From: an uncultured bacterium
GTDB taxonomy: Bacteria > Acidobacteriota > Thermoanaerobaculia > Multivoradales > J023
NCBI GenBank assembly: GCA_937948815.1
Contig: CALFAM010000095.1
Span: forward strand, 1-45,715
Reading direction: 5' to 3'
DNA length: 45,715 nt
This document shows positions 8,336 through 17,623 of the stretch, piece after piece (the stretch's first letter is position 1; every line of letters starts with the position of its first letter). A program made the translations under genes and the position numbers. The notes beneath the pieces are model-generated. The model worked only from the letters and a program-made list of their open reading frames with translations. It was not told the origin of the DNA and ran no database searches.

Positions 8336-9505
8336 TCAGGCGTGCGAGTCCGGGAGCCAGCTGTAGATGTAGTCGCCGTTCTCGAATTCGTGGGCCTGCC
8401 GGGTCAAACGCAAGGGTCGGAACGTATCGACCATGACGGCCAGCTCTTCGGTGAATTTCTTGCCGATCGAGCCCTCGTAGGTACCCGGATGTGGCCCGTG
8501 AGGAATGCCGTTCGGGTGGACCGTGAAGTCACCTCGGTCGATTCCCTTCCGAGACATGAAATCACCCTCGACGTAGTAGAGCACCTCGTCCGAGTCGACA
8601 TTCGAGTGGTTGTAAGGCGCTGGGATCGACAGCGGGTGGTAGTCGAACATCCGCGGTACGAACGAGCAGATCACGAACCCGGGGCCGGCGAAGGTCTGGT
8701 GGACCGGTGGCGGCTGGTGCACGCGACCGGTGATCGGCTCGAAATCTTCGATGTTGAAGGCAAACGGCCAAAGGTGCCCGTCCCATCCGACGACATCCAG
8801 CGGATGGTGGTCGTACACGAAGCGCGTAATGACATTCCGCGCCTTCACCCGCATCTCGAACTCGCCCGTCTCGTCAAAGGTCACCAGCTCGTCCGGTGGA
8901 CGAATGTCCCGCTCGCAGTACGGGGAGTGCTCGAGGAACTGGCCGTAGCGATTGAGGTACCGCTTCGGTGGCTCGATGTGGCCGAAGGACTCGATCACCA
9001 GCATGCGCTGCTCGACGTCCGGATCGGGGACGAGGCGCCACATGACACCGGTCGGGATGACCAGGTAGTCGCCCTGGCGGTAGCGCAGGAGCCCGAACTG
9101 GGTTTCGAGCACACCGCTGCCGTCGTGGATGAACAGCACATCGTCGCCGTGCGCGAAGCGGTACCAGTAGTCCATCGCCTTGTCGGGGCGCGCCACGGAC
9201 AGCACGACATCGCTGTTGCCCATGATCGGCACCCGCGAGGTGATCGCGTCACCGCCCGAGTTGATCTGGCCACCTCGGAAAGAGCGGTGACGAAGCGGCC
9301 CTTGGTCCTCGTAGTCGAGCGCGACGGGGGCGACGACGCCCACCTCCCGAACCTGTGTGGGGGGGCGCTTGTGGTAGAGGATCGACTGGATCCCGTCGAA
9401 CCCGTGAATGCCCATCAGCTCCTCGTGGTAGAGCGAGCCATCGGACTGGCGAAACTGGACGTGCCGCTTGTGGGGCAACTCGCCGAGCTTGTAGTAGTAG
9501 GTCAT
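8336..9505 (-). CDS. hmgA: Homogentisate 1,2-dioxygenase
   Basis: 389 residues. It opens the ring of homogentisate to maleylacetoacetate using non-heme iron. Signatures: HVQFRQSDGSLYHEELMG at the N-terminus, RYRQGDYLVIPTG in the cupin, and in the C-terminal half PAPYNHSNVDSDEVLYYVEG and PNGIPHGPHPGTYEGS, which hold the likely His/Glu/His iron ligands. It belongs to the shorter bacterial form (about 385 residues) rather than the 430-residue proteobacterial/eukaryotic form. It follows hpd by 65 bases on the same strand, so the two early steps of tyrosine breakdown are adjacent. Confidence 0.95.
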   Translation of the reverse strand: MTYYYKLGELPHKRHVQFRQSDGSLYHEELMGIHGFDGIQSILYHKRPPTQVREVGVVAPVALDYEDQGPLRHRSFRGGQINSGGDAITSRVPIMGNSDVVLSVARPDKAMDYWYRFAHGDDVLFIHDGSGVLETQFGLLRYRQGDYLVIPTGVMWRLVPDPDVEQRMLVIESFGHIEPPKRYLNRYGQFLEHSPYCERDIRPPDELVTFDETGEFEMRVKARNVITRFVYDHHPLDVVGWDGHLWPFAFNIEDFEPITGRVHQPPPVHQTFAGPGFVICSFVPRMFDYHPLSIPAPYNHSNVDSDEVLYYVEGDFMSRKGIDRGDFTVHPNGIPHGPHPGTYEGSIGKKFTEELAVMVDTFRPLRLTRQAHEFENGDYIYSWLPDSHA

Positions 9506-9570
9506 GGGTCTACCCGTGGTTCGCGCGGCACGCGAAGTCGCCTCGCAGTGCCGCCGTCGGTGATCCGGAC

Positions 9571-10659
9571 TTAGAGGTTGCCGCGCCGCGATTGCTCGCG
9601 CTCGATGGCTTCGAAGAGCGCCTTGAAGTTGCCCTCGCCGAAGCCCTTGCTACCCTTACGCTGAATGATCTCGAAGAACATGGTCGGCCGGCTGACCACT
9701 GGATTGGTGAAGATCTGGAGGAGGTAGCCTTCTTCGTCGCGGTCGACCAAGATGCCCAGCTCCGCCAACGGCTCGATCGCTTCGTCGATCTCACCGACAC
9801 GGCCGGGAAGCTCTTCATAGTAAGACTTCGGGACCTGTAGAAACTCGACGCCGTGATCCCGCAGGTGGGAGACGGTCTTCACGATGTCCTTGGTCAGCAT
9901 GGCCAGATGCTGAACGCCGGGGCCACCGTAGTGCTCGAGATACTCCTCGATCTGGCTCTTCTTGCGCCCTTCTGCCGGCTCGTTGATCGGGAATTTGATC
10001 GAGTAGGAGCCATCGGACATCACGACGCTCATCAGCGCGCTGTACTCGGTCGAGATCTGCTCGTCGGAGAATTGGAGAAAGCGCGAGAAACCGAGCACTT
10101 TGCCGTACCACTCGGCCCAATGCTCCATCTTGCCAAGCTCGACGTTTCCGACAATGTGGTCGTAGCGGAGCAGGCCGGCGTCGTTGCCCGGCAGGTGCTG
10201 TGCCCGAAAGCCGGGCAGGAAGGGGCCGTCATAGTCGCCGAGCGAGATGATGGAGTGCACGGTTTCGCCGTAGGTCTGGATGCTGGCGCACCGCACCGCG
10301 CCGTGATCGTCGCGCAGGTCGTGGGGCTCGGTCACCGCATCGGCACCGTTTGCGACCGCCGCCTGGAACGTGGTGTCGGCGTCATTGACGTGGAACGCGA
10401 TGTCCTTCACGCCGTCGCCGTGGCGGGCAATGTGCTCGCCGATCTCGGTTCCCGGCACGAGCGGTGAGCGGAGGACCAGGCGCGCCTGGCCTTGGGCGAG
10501 AACGAATGCGCAGGAATCGCGGCAGCCGGTCTCGAGCCCGGAATAGGCGATTTGCTCGAATCCGAAGGCATTCCGGTAAAAGAACGCAGCTTGGCGAGCG
10601 TCGCCTACCCACATCTCGACGTGATGGATCTTACGCAGACGAAGCGGATTCTCAGTCAT
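9571..10659 (-). CDS. hpd: 4-hydroxyphenylpyruvate dioxygenase
   Basis: 362 residues. It converts 4-hydroxyphenylpyruvate to homogentisate. Two vicinal-oxygen-chelate domains are seen: [20 protein letters not shown] at the start, and the catalytic half from [13 protein letters not shown]. The iron ligands are the His of YDHIVGN, the His of [14 protein letters not shown] and the Glu of [10 protein letters not shown]. The closing C-terminal helix [19 protein letters not shown] is classic for the family. I start at the ATG at 10659 ([18 protein letters not shown]); an in-frame start at 10731 would add a non-conserved 24-residue leader. It is upstream of hmgA in the same orientation. Confidence 0.96.
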   Translation of the reverse strand: MTENPLRLRKIHHVEMWVGDARQAAFFYRNAFGFEQIAYSGLETGCRDSCAFVLAQGQARLVLRSPLVPGTEIGEHIARHGDGVKDIAFHVNDADTTFQAAVANGADAVTEPHDLRDDHGAVRCASIQTYGETVHSIISLGDYDGPFLPGFRAQHLPGNDAGLLRYDHIVGNVELGKMEHWAEWYGKVLGFSRFLQFSDEQISTEYSALMSVVMSDGSYSIKFPINEPAEGRKKSQIEEYLEHYGGPGVQHLAMLTKDIVKTVSHLRDHGVEFLQVPKSYYEELPGRVGEIDEAIEPLAELGILVDRDEEGYLLQIFTNPVVSRPTMFFEIIQRKGSKGFGEGNFKALFEAIEREQSRRGNL

Positions 10660-10805
10660 GTTTCGGGTCCTCGTCGCGGGCGCGGCTACATTGCCGGAGC
10701 AGGCCCACGCTCCGTGGAAAAACGCTACCACAGCGGCGGCCGAGCGGATACCGCGCGATGGGGTGGGTGGTCGGGCGAGACCGGGTCGCGCCCGACGGCG
10801 AGAAG

Positions 10806-11093
10806 CTAGTTGACTTGCGACTCGCCGCTGGGATCGGGTACCTCGGGCACGGGGCCGAAGGCGCGCTCGTAGTGCTCGAGATTCTTGGTCAGTGCCGCGA
10901 TCAGGCGCTTGAGATGGCCCGGGCTCGTGATCACCCGAGCATTCACCATCGCCTGCGGCGGAACCATGTTGATGAAGTCGAGGATGAACTCCTCCCGGGT
11001 GTGGGAGATCCGCACCAGGTTTGCATAGCGGCCTCGAAGCTCGTCATCCGAGATCTTGATGTTGAGCTCTTGAGGAGCCTTGGCATCGGCCAT
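10806..11093 (-). CDS. DUF3467 family protein
   Basis: 95 residues. The pattern [20 protein letters not shown], then [27 protein letters not shown] with a Pro-rich end, matches DUF3467, a small cytoplasmic family of unknown function common in Gram-negative bacteria and archaea. It starts directly after the TAG stop of the binding-protein gene, with no spacer, so the two are expressed together. The domain call is confident; the function is not known. Confidence 0.85.
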   Translation of the reverse strand: MADAKAPQELNIKISDDELRGRYANLVRISHTREEFILDFINMVPPQAMVNARVITSPGHLKRLIAALTKNLEHYERAFGPVPEVPDPSGESQVN

Positions 11094-12308
11094 CTAGTTG
11101 CCGCCTTCCCGGCTCAGGTTCATCAGCCTTTCCTGAAGCTCACGCTTCTTGCGGGCGACCTCTTCGCGCTTCCGGCGGATCAGATCGTCGTAGTTGATCA
11201 GGCCACCGTCTTCCGAGATCTGATAGACGCGGGAGAACTTCTTGACGTCGCCGCGCTCGTCGAATTGAATGCTGCCGGTGACGCCGGGAAATTCTTTGAT
11301 TCCGCGGAAGCCCTTTTGGATCTCACCGTGGAGCAGTGGCCGACCCTCGAGCGCCGCGATGATCACCATGAGCGTGTCGTAACCATGGGCGGCGTAGAGG
11401 TCCGGCTTGTCGCCGTAGGCCGCCTTGTAGGCATCCACGAAGCGCTTGACGTGTGCGTGGTCACTGTCGACGTCGAAAACGATCTGGGTCAACAGGACAC
11501 CGTTGGCTGCTTTCCCCGCCCGCGCGATACCGGCTGGCGTGGCGAAAGCCGAGGTGGTCAGGATCTTGCCATCGAATCCGACTGCGTCCAGGGCCTTGAT
11601 CGCGTCGGCGACGTTCATGTCGTAGCCGGCGATGAAGATCGCGCCGGGCGCCGTGTCGAGAATCGCCTCGGCACTTCCCGAAAGATCGCTGGCTTCTTCG
11701 GGCAGCTCGAAGGTGTCTTCGATGGTGATTCCACCGAGCTTCTCGAGCTCTTGCCGGATCACCGACTCGAGCCCCTTACCGTAGACGTCCTGCTGCGCCC
11801 AGATGGCGAACGATTCGATCGTCAGGTGCTCTGAGGTGAAGGATGCGAGCTTGTTGGCCTCGAGCAAGTCGGATGGGTAGGTGCGGTAGAAGTTGCTCGA
11901 GACGCCCGTGAGCTCGGGGCTCGACGCCGACGGCGAGACCAGAATGCGCCCGCGGGCGTCGACCACCTCGGTCATGCGCAGCGCCTCGCCTGAGGTCGCG
12001 CCACCGATGGCAATCGGCGCGCCGGTGTCGTAGACCTGGTCGAGCGCAGCAGCAGCTTTGTCGAGGTCGCTCTCCGAGTCGATGAAGACCAACTCGAACG
12101 GCACTTTCAGATCGGGATCGGCCTGCAACTCGGCGGCGGCGATCTCGATACCACGCCGCAACGACGAGCCGTAACTCTGATAGTCGCCGGTCTCTGGAAC
12201 GACGACGCCGATCTTGGCGATGTCGCTGCTGCAGCCGGCGAGGAGCAGGAGGCTGGCGACGAGCGTGAGTGCGATGGAAAGCGTGGCGCGGCGTGTTCGT
12301 CGTCTCAT
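11094..12308 (-). CDS. Periplasmic-binding lipoprotein, branched-chain amino acid (Leu/Ile/Val) type
   Basis: 404 residues. A lipoprotein signal peptide (MRRRTRRATL, hydrophobic core, lipobox LLAG-C with Cys26) is followed by a type I periplasmic-binding fold. The motifs IGVVVPETGDYQSYGSSLRRG, IAIGGATSGEALRM, SPSASSPELTGVSSNFYRTYPSD and FIAGYDMNVADAIKALDAVG are typical of LivJ/LivK-like proteins. The C-terminus is a long charged coiled-coil-like tail (RRKREEVARKKRELQERLMNL). The ATG at 12308 fits the signal peptide; an earlier ATG at 12398 would add an implausible leader. No Liv permease or ATPase is nearby; instead it lies downstream of the Wzt/Wzm exporter and is paralogous to the lipoprotein at 14807. 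Confidence 0.85.
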   Translation of the reverse strand: MRRRTRRATLSIALTLVASLLLLAGCSSDIAKIGVVVPETGDYQSYGSSLRRGIEIAAAELQADPDLKVPFELVFIDSESDLDKAAAALDQVYDTGAPIAIGGATSGEALRMTEVVDARGRILVSPSASSPELTGVSSNFYRTYPSDLLEANKLASFTSEHLTIESFAIWAQQDVYGKGLESVIRQELEKLGGITIEDTFELPEEASDLSGSAEAILDTAPGAIFIAGYDMNVADAIKALDAVGFDGKILTTSAFATPAGIARAGKAANGVLLTQIVFDVDSDHAHVKRFVDAYKAAYGDKPDLYAAHGYDTLMVIIAALEGRPLLHGEIQKGFRGIKEFPGVTGSIQFDERGDVKKFSRVYQISEDGGLINYDDLIRRKREEVARKKRELQERLMNLSREGGN

Positions 12309-12410
12309 CAGACAAATCCTTCGGGTCGTGTTGCGTTGGAGCCGGCAACGGCCTGGGCAAGGGCGATCCAGGCCCATTGTCTCAAACTCTTGCGGCATCT
12401 CGCCAATGGG

Positions 12411-13886
12411 TTAGATTTCTTCGCCCTCGTCAGAAGTTCCCGAGGCAGCGCCGGGCGACCGCCACTGGATCCCGGGCGAGAAGCGCCAGTGGTGTTCGGG
12501 CGCATAGACGCCTACTCCGGAAGCATCGTGCGTGCTGATGATCGTAAAGGATGCAAGCTTGCGGCGATAGTCGTAGGGGGTGCCGTCGCGGCCATGGACG
12601 GCGAGGTCCACCAGGTACTCACCTGGAGCCAGTCGCAGTCGTGGGCAGATGATCTCGACCCGGGTCTGGCCGGCCTCCAATGAGTCGGACAGGAAACCGT
12701 CGAGGTCGGTGTTGATCCCCCAGCACTCGACACCCCGCGGCGTGAAGATGCCGATACCGAAGACGAAATCCTCGAGCGGCTGCCTGGCGTCGACGGTCAC
12801 CTCGAATGACACCTCGGCCCCGCAGGGCAGATGGTACCGCTCCTCCCCTTCGCAGAGAATTCTCAGGCGCTCGATGATCGCGGCGCCGGATCCCCAGCGA
12901 AGCACTTCTTCCTCGATTTCGTCTTCGACCGTGGCCTCTGCCTGGCCGTCGTCCTGCTCGGTGGCAGCGGTTTCCGGCGACGGCGAGTCGGCTGCATGCG
13001 CGTCTTTCGGCGTCGGCTCGGCTTGGTCGGCGGGGTCCACGGGTGCGTCGGCTGGTGGTGGATCGCCGCTGGGCGCAGCCTCGTGCTCGCGCTCGGCGAT
13101 CGCCTCCTGATGCTTGCGCCCTTCCTCTTCGGCGACGGCGGTCCGGTAGGCATCGACGACGCGCCGAGGGTGGCCGCTCGAGCGCAACGTGCCCTTCTCG
13201 AGCCAGATGGCACGGTCGCAGACCGACTCGATCAGGGGCAGAGAGTGGCTGACCATCACCAGCGTACGGCCGCGGGCCAGGAACTCCTCGATTCGGCGCA
13301 GACACTTGTGGGCGAAGGCTTCGTCGCCGACTGCAAGAACTTCGTCGACCAGCAGGATTTCCGGATCGGTATGAATGGCGACCGCGAATCCGAGTCGGAC
13401 GTACATGCCCGAGGAATAATTCTTCACCGGCTCGTCGATGAATGCCTCGAGACCGGAGAAGGAGACGATGTCGTCGAATCGGGCTTCGATCTGGCGGCGG
13501 GTCAAGCCGAGCACGGCGCCGCCGATGAAGACGTTCTCGCGCCCCGAGATTTCGGGGTGAAAGCCGGCGCCGAGCTCGATCAGGGCGGCTACGCGGCCGT
13601 CGACCACCACCTCGCCTTCGGTCGGACGCAGGATGCCGGCAAGGATCTTCAGCAGCGTCGACTTGCCTGAGCCGTTGGAGCCGATGAGGCCGACCGATTC
13701 ACCGCGCGCGATCGAGAAGCTGACGCCTTCCAGCGCCGGAATGGCGTCCTCGGGCCGCAGACCTTGAATCAGGCTCCGCTCCAGCAACGCGCTCTTGAGC
13801 GTGCGGAGCTTCTGGCCCGAGGCAGCCCGCCGGAACCGCTTGCTGACACCTTCGACGCGAATGGCCGGCATAGATGGTGTGTTCAT
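12411..13886 (-). CDS. Wzt-like polysaccharide export ABC transporter ATPase with C-terminal binding domain
   Basis: 491 residues. The ATPase half has Walker A GSNGSGKST, the ABC signature NYSSGMYVRLGF, Walker B ILLVDEVLAVGD and the switch His in VSHSL. The start, with AIPALEGVSFSIARGES and LIELGAGFHPEISGREN, is diagnostic of Wzt/TagH-type exporters of O-antigen or teichoic-acid-like polymers. Residues about 250-330 are a low-complexity Pro/Ala/Glu/Asp linker. Residues about 340-470 form a beta-rich Wzt C-terminal domain (GIFTPRGVECWGINTD...) that in the family recognises the modified end of the glycan. The start is 15 bases downstream of the permease stop, so the two are one operon. No glycosyltransferase genes adjoin it. 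Confidence 0.9.
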   Translation of the reverse strand: MNTPSMPAIRVEGVSKRFRRAASGQKLRTLKSALLERSLIQGLRPEDAIPALEGVSFSIARGESVGLIGSNGSGKSTLLKILAGILRPTEGEVVVDGRVAALIELGAGFHPEISGRENVFIGGAVLGLTRRQIEARFDDIVSFSGLEAFIDEPVKNYSSGMYVRLGFAVAIHTDPEILLVDEVLAVGDEAFAHKCLRRIEEFLARGRTLVMVSHSLPLIESVCDRAIWLEKGTLRSSGHPRRVVDAYRTAVAEEEGRKHQEAIAEREHEAAPSGDPPPADAPVDPADQAEPTPKDAHAADSPSPETAATEQDDGQAEATVEDEIEEEVLRWGSGAAIIERLRILCEGEERYHLPCGAEVSFEVTVDARQPLEDFVFGIGIFTPRGVECWGINTDLDGFLSDSLEAGQTRVEIICPRLRLAPGEYLVDLAVHGRDGTPYDYRRKLASFTIISTHDASGVGVYAPEHHWRFSPGIQWRSPGAASGTSDEGEEI

Positions 13887-13901
13887 TGGGGGGCGACAGG
13901 C

Positions 13902-14705
13902 TCAGACCGCTTCGACGATCGTGTCACGCAAGCGTTCGAAGACCCAGGTGCCACAGAGCCAGCCCGCAGCGCTCACCGCCGCCATGGCGAGCCACGCCGA
14001 CGGCGGCGGCACGACACCGTGGAAAAGCACGTCCTGGTAGGCGAGCACGAAGGGCGACAAAGGATTGAGCGCCACGAGCTTCTGGACCCATGGGTGGCCG
14101 TCGAGCGAAGCCAGGGTGTAGAGAATGGGCGTTGTGTAGAAAAGCACGGTCAGCACGTTGGTGAGCAGATCTTTGACGTCCTTGAAGTGGACATTCAGCG
14201 CGCCCAGTCCGAGTGCCAGCCCGGTCACCAAGGGAAGCTCGATCAAGATGATCACGGGCAGGAGGAGTGCCGATGCACCACCCACGTCGGCACCATAGAC
14301 GCGTGCAGCCACGAATGCGATGGCGATCACCGGCACCGTGAGCAGAAAGTGGATGAGATTGGCCAGGGTCGGCACCACGGCCAAGAGCTCGGACGGGAAG
14401 GTGGCCTTGCGAATGAGCCCACCGTTCGCCAGCAGCGAAGCACTGCCCTCGAGGAGCGAGCTCTGAAGCCAGATCCAGGGAAAGAGGCCGGTGACCAAGA
14501 AGAGGCCGTAGGGGCTTGCGTTGACATCGCGCGGGTCGAAGACGACGGTGAACACGAAGCTGAACACCACCAGCAGCACAATGGGATTGACCAGCGACCA
14601 TGCCCAGCCGAAGACCGACCCCCGGTAGCGAGCGGTGAGCTCTCGGCCGGTGAGGATGGCGAGAAGGGTCCGGTGGCGGAAAAGCCGGCGGGCAACGGTT
14701 AGCAT
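13902..14705 (-). CDS. Wzm-like ABC-2 permease for polysaccharide export
   Basis: 267 residues with about six transmembrane helices. The start, RHRTLLAILTGRELTARYRGSVFG, followed by WSLVNPIVLLVVFSFVF, and the later WIWLQSSLLEGSASLLANGGLIRKATFPSE segment are hallmarks of the Wzm/RfbA/TagG permease family. It forms the membrane channel with the adjacent ATPase and exports a lipid-linked polymer from the cytoplasmic side. The gene precedes the ATPase gene, the usual order. Confidence 0.92.
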   Translation of the reverse strand: MLTVARRLFRHRTLLAILTGRELTARYRGSVFGWAWSLVNPIVLLVVFSFVFTVVFDPRDVNASPYGLFLVTGLFPWIWLQSSLLEGSASLLANGGLIRKATFPSELLAVVPTLANLIHFLLTVPVIAIAFVAARVYGADVGGASALLLPVIILIELPLVTGLALGLGALNVHFKDVKDLLTNVLTVLFYTTPILYTLASLDGHPWVQKLVALNPLSPFVLAYQDVLFHGVVPPPSAWLAMAAVSAAGWLCGTWVFERLRDTIVEAV

Positions 14706-14806
14706 TCGGATCGTCTTTGGAAGATTGCGTGGCCAGGCGAGCTCAATCAGCAGGAGAGACTAGCAGAGCCGAACTGTGGTGTCGCCCATCGGAAGGTTCG
14801 CCCCAC

Positions 14807-16054
14807 TCAATCCCGCCCGGCAGCGTTCTGGCGCAATGCCTCGAGACGGGTCATGAGCGCGGAGCGTTGATCGGCGAGATAGGTCTCATAGTCGAGCAAG
14901 GTGAGGTCGTCGGCGACGATGTGAATCCGTGGTGGGCGCTCGATGTCGCCCTGCCGGTCGAATGCGATCGCGCCGGTGACGCCCTCCATTTTCAGAACCC
15001 GTAGGCTGCGTCTCAGATCGTCGCCACCGGTCGCGAAGCCGGCTTCGGCGAGCAGGTGTAGCGCGTCGTAGCCATAGGCTGCGAAGAGCGACGGCTCGGC
15101 GTCGTAGCGGGCGCGAAAGGCTTCGGCGAACGCACGGACCTGGGCTGCGTCCTGGGACACCGCGAACGCGGTTTGTGGCACGAGGACGCCGACAGCATGG
15201 GGTCCTGCCTTCTCGAGCGCGACGGACGTTGCGAAGGCATGGGTGGTGAGAATTCGACCCAAGTATCCAGCTTCGCGCAGGTGGCTGACCAGGACGGCCA
15301 GCGTGTCGGCATAGGCGGCGAGAAAGACCGCTTCCGGGGCTGACTCCGCGACCGTGGCCGCGACCGTGGCAGGGTCGCCCTCGAGCGTCAGCGGGTACTC
15401 GGTCACTTTCCCGAGGTAGCTCCCGAAAGCATGGCGAAACGCGTCACGCACGCCGCTGCCGTAGGCGCGGTCGTCGGCGACCAGGGCGACCTCCTCGAGT
15501 CCGAGGGTCTGGCTGGCGAAAAAGGCGATGCTGTTTGCTTCCAGATCGTCGGATGGGAAGAGGCGGAAGAGATAGCTCGAGAGACCGGTGAGCCGCGGGG
15601 ACGACGCCGTGGGTGAGATCACGACACGCGCGGCCTGATCCGCAACCGGGCCCATGGCGAGCGCTTCGGCCGAAGTCACGCCGCCAATCGCAGCCGTGGC
15701 GCCGCCGCGGAAAGCCGCGGCCAACAGATCGCGAGCCCGCGCCGGATCGCTCGCCGAGTCGTAGAAGGCGAGCGAGAACGACGAGTTGTTGGCTGCCGAA
15801 AGCTCCGCTGCCGCCAGCTCCACGCCTTTTCGCAGTGCTGTGCCGTAGACACCGGCCGAGCCGGTCTCTGGCAGCACCACCGCCAGTGTCGTCTTTTGTT
15901 CGCGGCAAGCGACCATCATCAGGATGATGATCGACGATGCGAGCGTCACACACGCCGTGAGCAGCCGAAAGCGCCCGGGCCCGGACAGCGCTGGTGACAC
16001 AGAGTTGGAGCGGTACACGGGCGAGATCCTACCGTGCTCGCTTCTCGTGACCAT
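14807..16054 (-). CDS. Second periplasmic-binding lipoprotein, paralogue of the one at 11094
   Basis: 415 residues. The N-terminus has a basic region and a hydrophobic segment ending in MMVAC (Cys50), a non-standard lipobox. The binding fold starts LAVVLPETGSAGVYGTALRKG and includes AAIGGVTSAEALAMG and SPTASSPRLTGLSSYLFRLFPSD, each closely matching the same positions in the 11094 protein. The two are therefore duplicates separated by the exporter genes. I use the ATG at 16054; an upstream ATG in frame would overlap the divergent gene at 16122. It ends 101 bases before the permease start. The ligand is unknown; Leu/Ile/Val-type proteins also bind many other small molecules. Confidence 0.82.
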   Translation of the reverse strand: MVTRSEHGRISPVYRSNSVSPALSGPGRFRLLTACVTLASSIIILMMVACREQKTTLAVVLPETGSAGVYGTALRKGVELAAAELSAANNSSFSLAFYDSASDPARARDLLAAAFRGGATAAIGGVTSAEALAMGPVADQAARVVISPTASSPRLTGLSSYLFRLFPSDDLEANSIAFFASQTLGLEEVALVADDRAYGSGVRDAFRHAFGSYLGKVTEYPLTLEGDPATVAATVAESAPEAVFLAAYADTLAVLVSHLREAGYLGRILTTHAFATSVALEKAGPHAVGVLVPQTAFAVSQDAAQVRAFAEAFRARYDAEPSLFAAYGYDALHLLAEAGFATGGDDLRRSLRVLKMEGVTGAIAFDRQGDIERPPRIHIVADDLTLLDYETYLADQRSALMTRLEALRQNAAGRD

Positions 16055-16121
16055 GAGCTTCCGCGTTTGCGTGGTGTGACAACCGATACCACCGGTCCGG
16101 CCGAGCCGATAGAATCGTCTC

Positions 16122-16439
16122 GTGAGCGACCTAGACAAACAACGCCTGACAGTTACCTGCCCGTGCTGCTCGGCCGACCTGGTGGTCGACATCCACACCG
16201 GCGAGGTTCTCTCTCACCGGGAGCCGGCGCGCGAAATCGCCGATGGCAAGAGCTTCGACTCCCTGCTCGCCGGGCTCGACTCGGGAAAGGACCGAGCCGC
16301 AGAGGTCTTCGAACGCGAAGTTTCCGCGCTCAAGGACCGTGACCGCCTGATGGAGGCCAAGTTCGAAGAGGCGCTGAAGCGGGCCGAGGAAGATGGTGGT
16401 GCAGCCACGCCGCCGGTGAGGCCCTGGGACCTCGATTGA
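16122..16439 (+). CDS. Small cytoplasmic Cys-motif protein preceding amrS
   Basis: 105 residues from a GTG start. The N-terminus has a zinc-ribbon-like half motif, TVTCPCCSADLVVDIHTGEV. The rest is charged and helical (KDRDRLMEAKFEEALKRAEED), ending in PPVRPWDLD. Only one CxxC pair is present, so if it binds metal it may do so as a dimer. It ends two bases before the AmrS start codon, which indicates translational coupling. I recognise the style as a conserved small protein of acidobacterial and deltaproteobacterial genomes, but know no function. Confidence 0.7.
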   Translation: MSDLDKQRLTVTCPCCSADLVVDIHTGEVLSHREPAREIADGKSFDSLLAGLDSGKDRAAEVFEREVSALKDRDRLMEAKFEEALKRAEEDGGAATPPVRPWDLD

Positions 16440-16441
16440 AG

Positions 16442-17623
16442 ATGGAAGGGCCTGCTGCGGTGATCCGCGGCAGCACCGACCCACCCGCACATCCCGGCCG
16501 CTATTGGCACACGCTCGGCGACGGCCGCATCCAGTGTGATCTCTGCCCGCGCTTTTGTCGGCTGCGCGAAGGGCAGCGCGGACTCTGCTTCGTTCGCGCT
16601 CGGGTTGATGATGCCCTGGTCTTGACCACGTATGGTCGTTCGAGTGGCTTCTGCATCGACCCGATCGAAAAGAAACCGCTCCACCACTTCTTGCCCGGAA
16701 CACCGGTCCTCTCGTTCGGGACCGCCGGCTGCAACCTGGCGTGCCGCTTCTGCCAGAACTGGGACATCTCGAAGTCCCGCGAAATGGACACGTTGGCAGA
16801 CGTTGCATCGCCGGAGAGCTTGGCGGCAGCGGCCTTGCGCACGGGCTGTCGGAGCGTCGCCTTCACCTACAACGACCCGGTCATCTTTCTCGAGTACGCC
16901 GTCGACGTCGCCACGGCCTGCCGAGCGCATGGCATCAAGACCGTCGCCGTGACCGCGGGCGAGATCTGCGCGGAACCGCGCGCCGAGCTCTTTGCCGCCA
17001 TGGATGCGGCCAACGTCGACCTCAAGGCATTCTCTGAGCGGTTCTATCGCAAGATCTGCGGTGGCGAGCTGGCGCCGGTGCTCGAGACCCTTCGCTATCT
17101 GGCGCACGAGACCGATGTCTGGCTGGAAATCACGACGCTGCTGATCCCGGGCGAGAACGACGACCGCCACGAGCTCGACCGCTTGACCCGCTGGGTGGTC
17201 GAGGAGCTCGGCCCCCACGTACCGATCCACTTCACCGCCTTTCACCCCGACTACAAGATGCTCGCGCATTCGCCGACGCCACCTGAAACCCTCGAGCGTG
17301 CTCGGGCGATCGCCCTCGCCAACGGGGTGCGCTACGCCTATGTGGGCAATGTCGGTGCGACGTCGAGCGCGAGCACCACCTGCCACCGGTGCAGCGCGCT
17401 CCTGATCGGCCGTGCTGGTTACGACCTCACCGCCTGGAGCCTCGCTTCGGACGGTGGCTGCGGTCAGTGCGGTGCCGAGCTTCCTGGCGTCTTCGAACCG
17501 ACGCCAGGAAGCTGGGGCGCGCGTCGACAGCCGATTCGGTTGGGCGCGGACAGCGACGAGAAGAAGCGCATCGCGCCCGCCGAGCTCAGGGAAAGATGCC
17601 CAGGTCCAGGTAGCTGGCCATGA
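16442..17623 (+). CDS. amrS: AmmeMemoRadiSam system radical SAM enzyme (AmrS-like)
   Basis: 393 residues. The N-terminal CDLCPRFCRLREGQRGLCFVR is the extra Cys block of the PflA-like AmrS family. The SAM cluster motif CNLACRFCQNWDISK follows, with AFTYNDPVIFLEY, NVDLKAFSERFYRKICGG and HFTAFHPDYKM. The C-terminus has further Cys pairs, TTCHRCSALLIGR and CGQCG, which may bind a metal. In other genomes AmrS occurs with AMMECR1 and Memo proteins; neither is in this window. The reaction is not established. The last 38 bases overlap the convergent glutamate dehydrogenase gene. Confidence 0.9.
   Translation: MEGPAAVIRGSTDPPAHPGRYWHTLGDGRIQCDLCPRFCRLREGQRGLCFVRARVDDALVLTTYGRSSGFCIDPIEKKPLHHFLPGTPVLSFGTAGCNLACRFCQNWDISKSREMDTLADVASPESLAAAALRTGCRSVAFTYNDPVIFLEYAVDVATACRAHGIKTVAVTAGEICAEPRAELFAAMDAANVDLKAFSERFYRKICGGELAPVLETLRYLAHETDVWLEITTLLIPGENDDRHELDRLTRWVVEELGPHVPIHFTAFHPDYKMLAHSPTPPETLERARAIALANGVRYAYVGNVGATSSASTTCHRCSALLIGRAGYDLTAWSLASDGGCGQCGAELPGVFEPTPGSWGARRQPIRLGADSDEKKRIAPAELRERCPGPGSWP

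Noticed and set aside
10464-11834. Long plus-strand open frame opposite the binding-lipoprotein and dioxygenase genes
   Set aside because: It is the mirror of real minus-strand genes in GC-rich DNA, rich in Arg/Asp/His/Val, and shows no protein family pattern.
14807-16198. Upstream start at 16198 for the second binding lipoprotein
   Set aside because: It would overlap the divergent gene at 16122, and the added residues carry no signal or fold; the ATG at 16054 gives a plausible lipoprotein signal.
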